Part shown: positions 4,578 through 7,442 of the stretch, one piece after another
Layout: the number at the start of each line of letters is the position of its first letter
Position numbering within the stretch: position 1 is the first letter of the stretch
Assembly (NCBI GenBank): GCA_018819165.1
Contig: JAHJQP010000193.1
Coordinates: 1-7,442, forward strand
Length of the DNA: 7,442 nucleotides
From: Pseudomonadota bacterium
Lineage (GTDB): Bacteria; Desulfobacterota; Syntrophia; Syntrophales; UBA5619
Direction: 5' to 3'
The notes under the pieces: model-generated
What the model was told of the DNA's origin: nothing
Databases searched by the model: none
Seen by the model: the letters and a program-made list of their open reading frames with translations, nothing else
Translations under genes and position numbers: made by a program

Positions 4578-7307
4578 ATGATCGGAATCACTTCCTACGG
4601 CGCCTACATCCCCCGCCTGAGGCTCAACCGGATGGCGATCTTCCAGGCGATGGGCTGGTTCGCCCCGGCCATCATCATGGTCGCCCAGGGGGAGCGCTCC
4701 ATGTGCAACCACGACGAGGACACCCTCACGATGGCGGTCGCCGCCGCCCGGGACTGCCTGGCCGGGAAGGATAAGAAAACCGTCGACGGCACATACCTTT
4801 GTTCGACCACGCTGCCCTTTGCCGACCGCCAGAACGCGGGCATCCTCAAGACGGCTCTGAACCTCCGGGACGCCATCATCACCGCGGACATCACCTCGTC
4901 GCTGCGCGCCGGGACGACGGGCCTCCTCACCGCCCTCGAGGTGGTGCAGGGGAAAAGCCGGAAGAACATCCTCGTCGCCGCCGCGGACAAGCGGGAGACG
5001 AGGCCCGCCTACTTCTACGAAATGTGGTTCGGCGACGGCGCGGCCGCCTTCCTCGTCGGCAGCAAGGAGGTCATCGCCGAGTTCAAGGGCGCCTACACAG
5101 TCTCCTACGACTTCGTCGACCATTACCGGGGCAAAGGGGCCTCCTACGACTACATGTGGGAAGAGCGCTGGCTTCGGGAGGAGGGGTACTCGAAGTTCAT
5201 CCCCGAGGCGGTGGGCGGCCTCTTCAAAAAAATCGGCATCACGATGGACGACGTCCAGAAGGTCGTCTTTCCCTGCCTCTTCCAGGCGGAGCACAGGGCG
5301 ATAGCCAAGAAGCTGGGCGCCGCCCCGGAGAAGGTCATCGACACGATGCACGAGGTCTGCGGCGAGACCGGGGCGGCCCATCCGCTCGTGATGTTCGTCG
5401 CCGCCCTCGAACAGGCCAAGCCCGGCGACGGGATTCTGCTGGCCGGTTTCGGACAGGGGTGCGACGCCCTCTACTTCAAGGTCACCGACGCGATTGCGAA
5501 GCTCCCCGCGCGCTCCGGCGTGAAGGGCTCCCTTGAGAACAAGAAAACCATCGACAATTACATGAAATTCCTGAAATTCCGTAACCTGATCCAGCCCGAG
5601 ATGGGTATCCGGGGCGAGGCCCCGACCCAGACGGCGATGACGGCCCTCTGGCGGAAGCGCAAGATGCTCACCGGCCTCGTTGGCGGAAAGTGCCGGGACT
5701 GCGGGACGCCCCAGTACCCGAAGATGGACATCTGCGTGAACCCGAAGTGCGGACATGTCGACACCCAGGAGGACTACGAATTCGCCGACGTGCCCGCCCG
5801 GATCAAGACCTTCACGGGCGACCTCTTGGCCGTATCGGTGAATCCACCCGCGATCTACGGCATGGTCCAGTTCGATGGGGGAGGCCGCTTCATGGCCGAT
5901 TTCACGGACTGCGAACTGGCCGACTGCAAGGTGGGGCTCCCGGTGAAGATGGCCTTCAGGCGGCGGTTCACCGATGACGAGCGGGGCTTTTCCGGCTACT
6001 TCTGGAAAGCGGTTCCCCAGCCCGGGGCCGCCGCGGCTCTTCCCGAGGTCCGTTTCGACGGCCGCGTGGCGATAGTGACCGGCGCCGGCGCGGGCCTAGG
6101 AAGGACCTATGCCCTGGAGCTGGCGAAACGCGGCGCGAAGGTCGTGGTCAACGACTTGGGCGGCGCCAGGAACGGTGCGGGAAAGGGCTCGCGCACCCCG
6201 GCCGACCGGGTGGTCGAAGAGATCAAGGCCGCGGGCGGCGAGGCAATCGCAAACTACGACAACGTCGCCACGCCGGAGGGAGGCGAGAAGATCGTCCAGA
6301 CCGCCGTCCGGGCCTTTGGAGGGGTGGATATCCTGATCAACAACGCAGGCATTCTCAGGGACAAGAGCTTCCTCAAGATGGAGCCCGAGAACTGGGACGC
6401 GGTCCTAACAGTCCACCTGAACGGCTCTTACAACGTGACCCGGCCCGCCTTTGCCGCCATGCGGGAGAAGGGGTACGGCCGGATCGTCATGACAACCTCC
6501 GCCGCCGGCCTCTATGGGAACTTCGGCCAGACGAACTACAGCTCGGCGAAGATGGGCCTCGTCGGTTTCATGAACACGCTCAAGCTCGAAGGTGCCAAAT
6601 ACAACATCAAGATCAATACGATCGCCCCGGTCGCCGCCTCGCGGCTCACCGAGGACGTGATGCCACCCGACATGTTCCAGCGGATGCAGCCCGATTTCGT
6701 CGCCGGGATCGTGCTCCACCTCTGCTCCGAGAACTGCGCGGAGACGGGCGCAATCTTCAACGCCGCGGCCGGCTTCTACAGCCGGGCCGCGATCCTGACC
6801 GGTCCGGGGACGATCCTGGGCGGCGGGGAGAAGATCCCCACGCCGGAGGAGATCCGAGACCAGTGGGCAAAGATCGACAGCATCGAAGGGGCGCGGGAGA
6901 TCGGCGACGCCAACACGGCGATCATGTCCTTCCTGACGCCCCCCGTCCCGAAGCCGGAGCCGGCGGGAGAAACCGGCGGCGGGGTTCCCGATGTGAAGGG
7001 GATCTTCGCGAAGATGCCGGAGGCTTTTGACGCCGCCGCCGCAGCGGGGAAAGACGTCGTCTTCCAGTTTTTCATCTCCGGCCCCGGCGGCGGCGATTGG
7101 GTCGTTGCCGTGAAGGACGCAACCTGCAAGGTCACGGCGGGAAAGGCGGAGAAGCCCACGACGACCATCAAGATGGCCGACGGGGACTTCCTCCAGCTCA
7201 TCGCCGGAAAGTTAGACGGGATGCAGGCCTACACCTCGGGAAAGCTGAAGGTGGAGGGCGACATCATGAAATCACAGCTCATCGCGAAGCTCTTTACATT
7301 TAAATAG
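4578..7307 (+). CDS. Four-module fusion: HMG-CoA-synthase/thiolase-like, DUF35 zinc-ribbon/OB, (3R)-hydroxyacyl-CoA dehydrogenase, SCP2
   Basis: The 909-residue product reads in order as follows. (1) Residues ~1-330: a thiolase-fold domain of the HMG-CoA synthase/KAS III type (MIGITSYGAYIPRLRL; FGDGAAAFLVG at 151-161; GDGILLAGFGQGCDALYF near 283-300). (2) Residues ~355-465: a DUF35-type rubredoxin-like zinc ribbon with C372-x2-C375-x10-C386-x4-C391, then an OB fold. (3) Residues ~491-785: a short-chain dehydrogenase with TGAGAGLG (501-508), D526, NNAG, and the tetrad N615-S641-Y654-K658. (4) Residues ~804-909: SCP2. In archaea, separate HMG-CoA synthase, thiolase and DUF35 proteins form one complex sharing a CoA site; here synthase-like and DUF35 parts are fused. 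In the stretch DITSSLRAGTTG (104-115), the usual catalytic Cys position appears to be Leu109, so the condensing or thiolytic activity is uncertain. The dehydrogenase looks active. The start has GAGGAGGG about 9 bases upstream. Substrate unknown; probably the same pathway as the preceding trifunctional gene. Confidence 0.9.
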   Translation: MIGITSYGAYIPRLRLNRMAIFQAMGWFAPAIIMVAQGERSMCNHDEDTLTMAVAAARDCLAGKDKKTVDGTYLCSTTLPFADRQNAGILKTALNLRDAIITADITSSLRAGTTGLLTALEVVQGKSRKNILVAAADKRETRPAYFYEMWFGDGAAAFLVGSKEVIAEFKGAYTVSYDFVDHYRGKGASYDYMWEERWLREEGYSKFIPEAVGGLFKKIGITMDDVQKVVFPCLFQAEHRAIAKKLGAAPEKVIDTMHEVCGETGAAHPLVMFVAALEQAKPGDGILLAGFGQGCDALYFKVTDAIAKLPARSGVKGSLENKKTIDNYMKFLKFRNLIQPEMGIRGEAPTQTAMTALWRKRKMLTGLVGGKCRDCGTPQYPKMDICVNPKCGHVDTQEDYEFADVPARIKTFTGDLLAVSVNPPAIYGMVQFDGGGRFMADFTDCELADCKVGLPVKMAFRRRFTDDERGFSGYFWKAVPQPGAAAALPEVRFDGRVAIVTGAGAGLGRTYALELAKRGAKVVVNDLGGARNGAGKGSRTPADRVVEEIKAAGGEAIANYDNVATPEGGEKIVQTAVRAFGGVDILINNAGILRDKSFLKMEPENWDAVLTVHLNGSYNVTRPAFAAMREKGYGRIVMTTSAAGLYGNFGQTNYSSAKMGLVGFMNTLKLEGAKYNIKINTIAPVAASRLTEDVMPPDMFQRMQPDFVAGIVLHLCSENCAETGAIFNAAAGFYSRAAILTGPGTILGGGEKIPTPEEIRDQWAKIDSIEGAREIGDANTAIMSFLTPPVPKPEPAGETGGGVPDVKGIFAKMPEAFDAAAAAGKDVVFQFFISGPGGGDWVVAVKDATCKVTAGKAEKPTTTIKMADGDFLQLIAGKLDGMQAYTSGKLKVEGDIMKSQLIAKLFTFK
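6051..6913 (+). repeat. Repeat copy 2: dehydrogenase module of the second multifunctional gene
   Basis: This is the direct-repeat partner of 3166-4028. The segment 6487-6557 contains exact matches of 28 and 29 bases to the first copy, covering the catalytic Ser-Tyr-Lys region. The related SCP2 part runs from ~6993 to the stop. Recombination between the copies could delete about 2.9 kb and join the hydratase directly to the second dehydrogenase-SCP2 half. Confidence 0.85.
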
Positions 7308-7332
7308 TTATTCCTTTCAAAGTCAACAGTAA

Positions 7333-7356
7333 AAATTGACATTTTTACGTCAATTT
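7333..7356. promoter_or_regulatory. AT-rich inverted repeat downstream of the last gene
   Basis: AAATTGAC (7333-7340) and GTCAATTT (7349-7356) are perfect 8-base inverted arms around an 8-base spacer. A further GTCAA at 7322-7326 makes three alternating half-sites (GTCAA, TTGAC, GTCAA) about 13-14 bases apart. The stem is AT-rich and not followed by a clean U-run, so it is a poor terminator. An operator, or a promoter whose -35 is TTGACA at 7336, is possible, but no good -10 is seen. Confidence 0.35.
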
Positions 7357-7367
7357 GGTTCGAGAGC

Positions 7368-7380
7368 TGCTCTTTGAAAA
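7368..7380 (+). promoter_or_regulatory. boxA-like antitermination motif
   Basis: TGCTCTTTGAAAA closely resembles the boxA element (TGCTCTTTAACA in E. coli rRNA leaders), which recruits Nus factors to long untranslated RNAs. boxA is also known in leaders of many CRISPR arrays. It sits in an AT-rich non-coding tail on the plus strand, pointing out of the window. What it precedes is not visible. Confidence 0.4.
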
Positions 7381-7401
7381 TTTGGTAAAACCTGGACAAT
7401 T

Positions 7402-7432
7402 CCTCCTGCTTTTGTTAGTTAAGCAGCGGAGG
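7402..7432 (+). other. Stem-loop near the right window edge
   Basis: CCTCC-TGCTT (7402-7411) pairs with AAGCA-GC-GGAGG (7421-7432), giving 10 base pairs with a 2-base bulge and a 9-base loop. It is followed by a G-rich stretch, not a U-tract. It may be part of the leader suggested by the boxA-like motif. No gene is seen from 7308 to the window end. Confidence 0.35.
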
Positions 7433-7442
7433 GGATGGGAAC

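Noticed and set aside
4368..5756. A minus-strand open frame of about 462 codons spanning the end of the first and start of the second large gene
   Set aside because: It crosses an intergenic gap and two well-supported plus-strand genes, shows no recognisable motif, and has shadow-type composition.
7308..7442. A CRISPR array inside the window
   Set aside because: No direct repeats of suitable length occur in this stretch. Only a leader-like boxA motif and inverted repeats are present.

Overview
The window looks like a chromosomal segment from a GC-rich, anaerobic-type proteobacterium. A Desulfobacterota/Syntrophales-like organism is my best guess, inferred from gene style (multidomain acyl-CoA enzymes under a TetR regulator, solo VapBC, strong GGAGG ribosome sites) and not from any marker gene. 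The left ~500 bases and the last ~135 bases are visibly more AT-rich than the 1.6-7.3 kb core.

Left flank (1-1463): a mosaic of small genes. It holds a possible 3' gene end at the window edge, a tiny Cys-rich protein on the minus strand, a short YgjP/DUF45-type HExxH metallopeptidase on the plus strand that seems to lack the usual N-terminal segment, and a minus-strand vapBC toxin-antitoxin pair (AbrB-type VapB, PIN-domain VapC) with a 4-base overlap. The 152-base gap between vapB and the next gene carries two divergent sigma70-type promoters and an inverted repeat over the vapBC -10 region.

Core (1616-7307): a TetR-family regulator followed co-directionally by two very large multidomain genes. 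The first (709 aa) is hydratase-2 (MaoC-like double hotdog), then a short-chain (3R)-hydroxyacyl-CoA dehydrogenase, then SCP2. These are the three modules of eukaryotic peroxisomal multifunctional enzyme 2 (HSD17B4), with the first two in swapped order. The second (909 aa) is an HMG-CoA-synthase/thiolase-like domain, a DUF35 zinc-ribbon/OB domain, then a dehydrogenase and SCP2 closely related to those of the first gene. The two proteins therefore share a common SDR-SCP2 half carrying different N-terminal chemistry. Between them they could hydrate, oxidise and perhaps cleave or condense a CoA-bound substrate held by SCP2 domains. In the thiolase-like domain the usual nucleophilic Cys position reads as Leu, so a plain Claisen condensation or thiolysis is doubtful. 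The TetR protein is the obvious candidate regulator, probably sensing an acyl-CoA (inference).

The 134-base gap between the two large genes holds three GC-rich hairpins, two of them mutually exclusive, with no U-tract. The right flank (7308-7442) is an AT-rich non-coding stretch with GTCAA/TTGAC inverted repeats, a boxA-like antitermination motif and a terminal stem-loop. It resembles the leader of a long untranslated RNA (a CRISPR array or rRNA operon) that would lie beyond the window.
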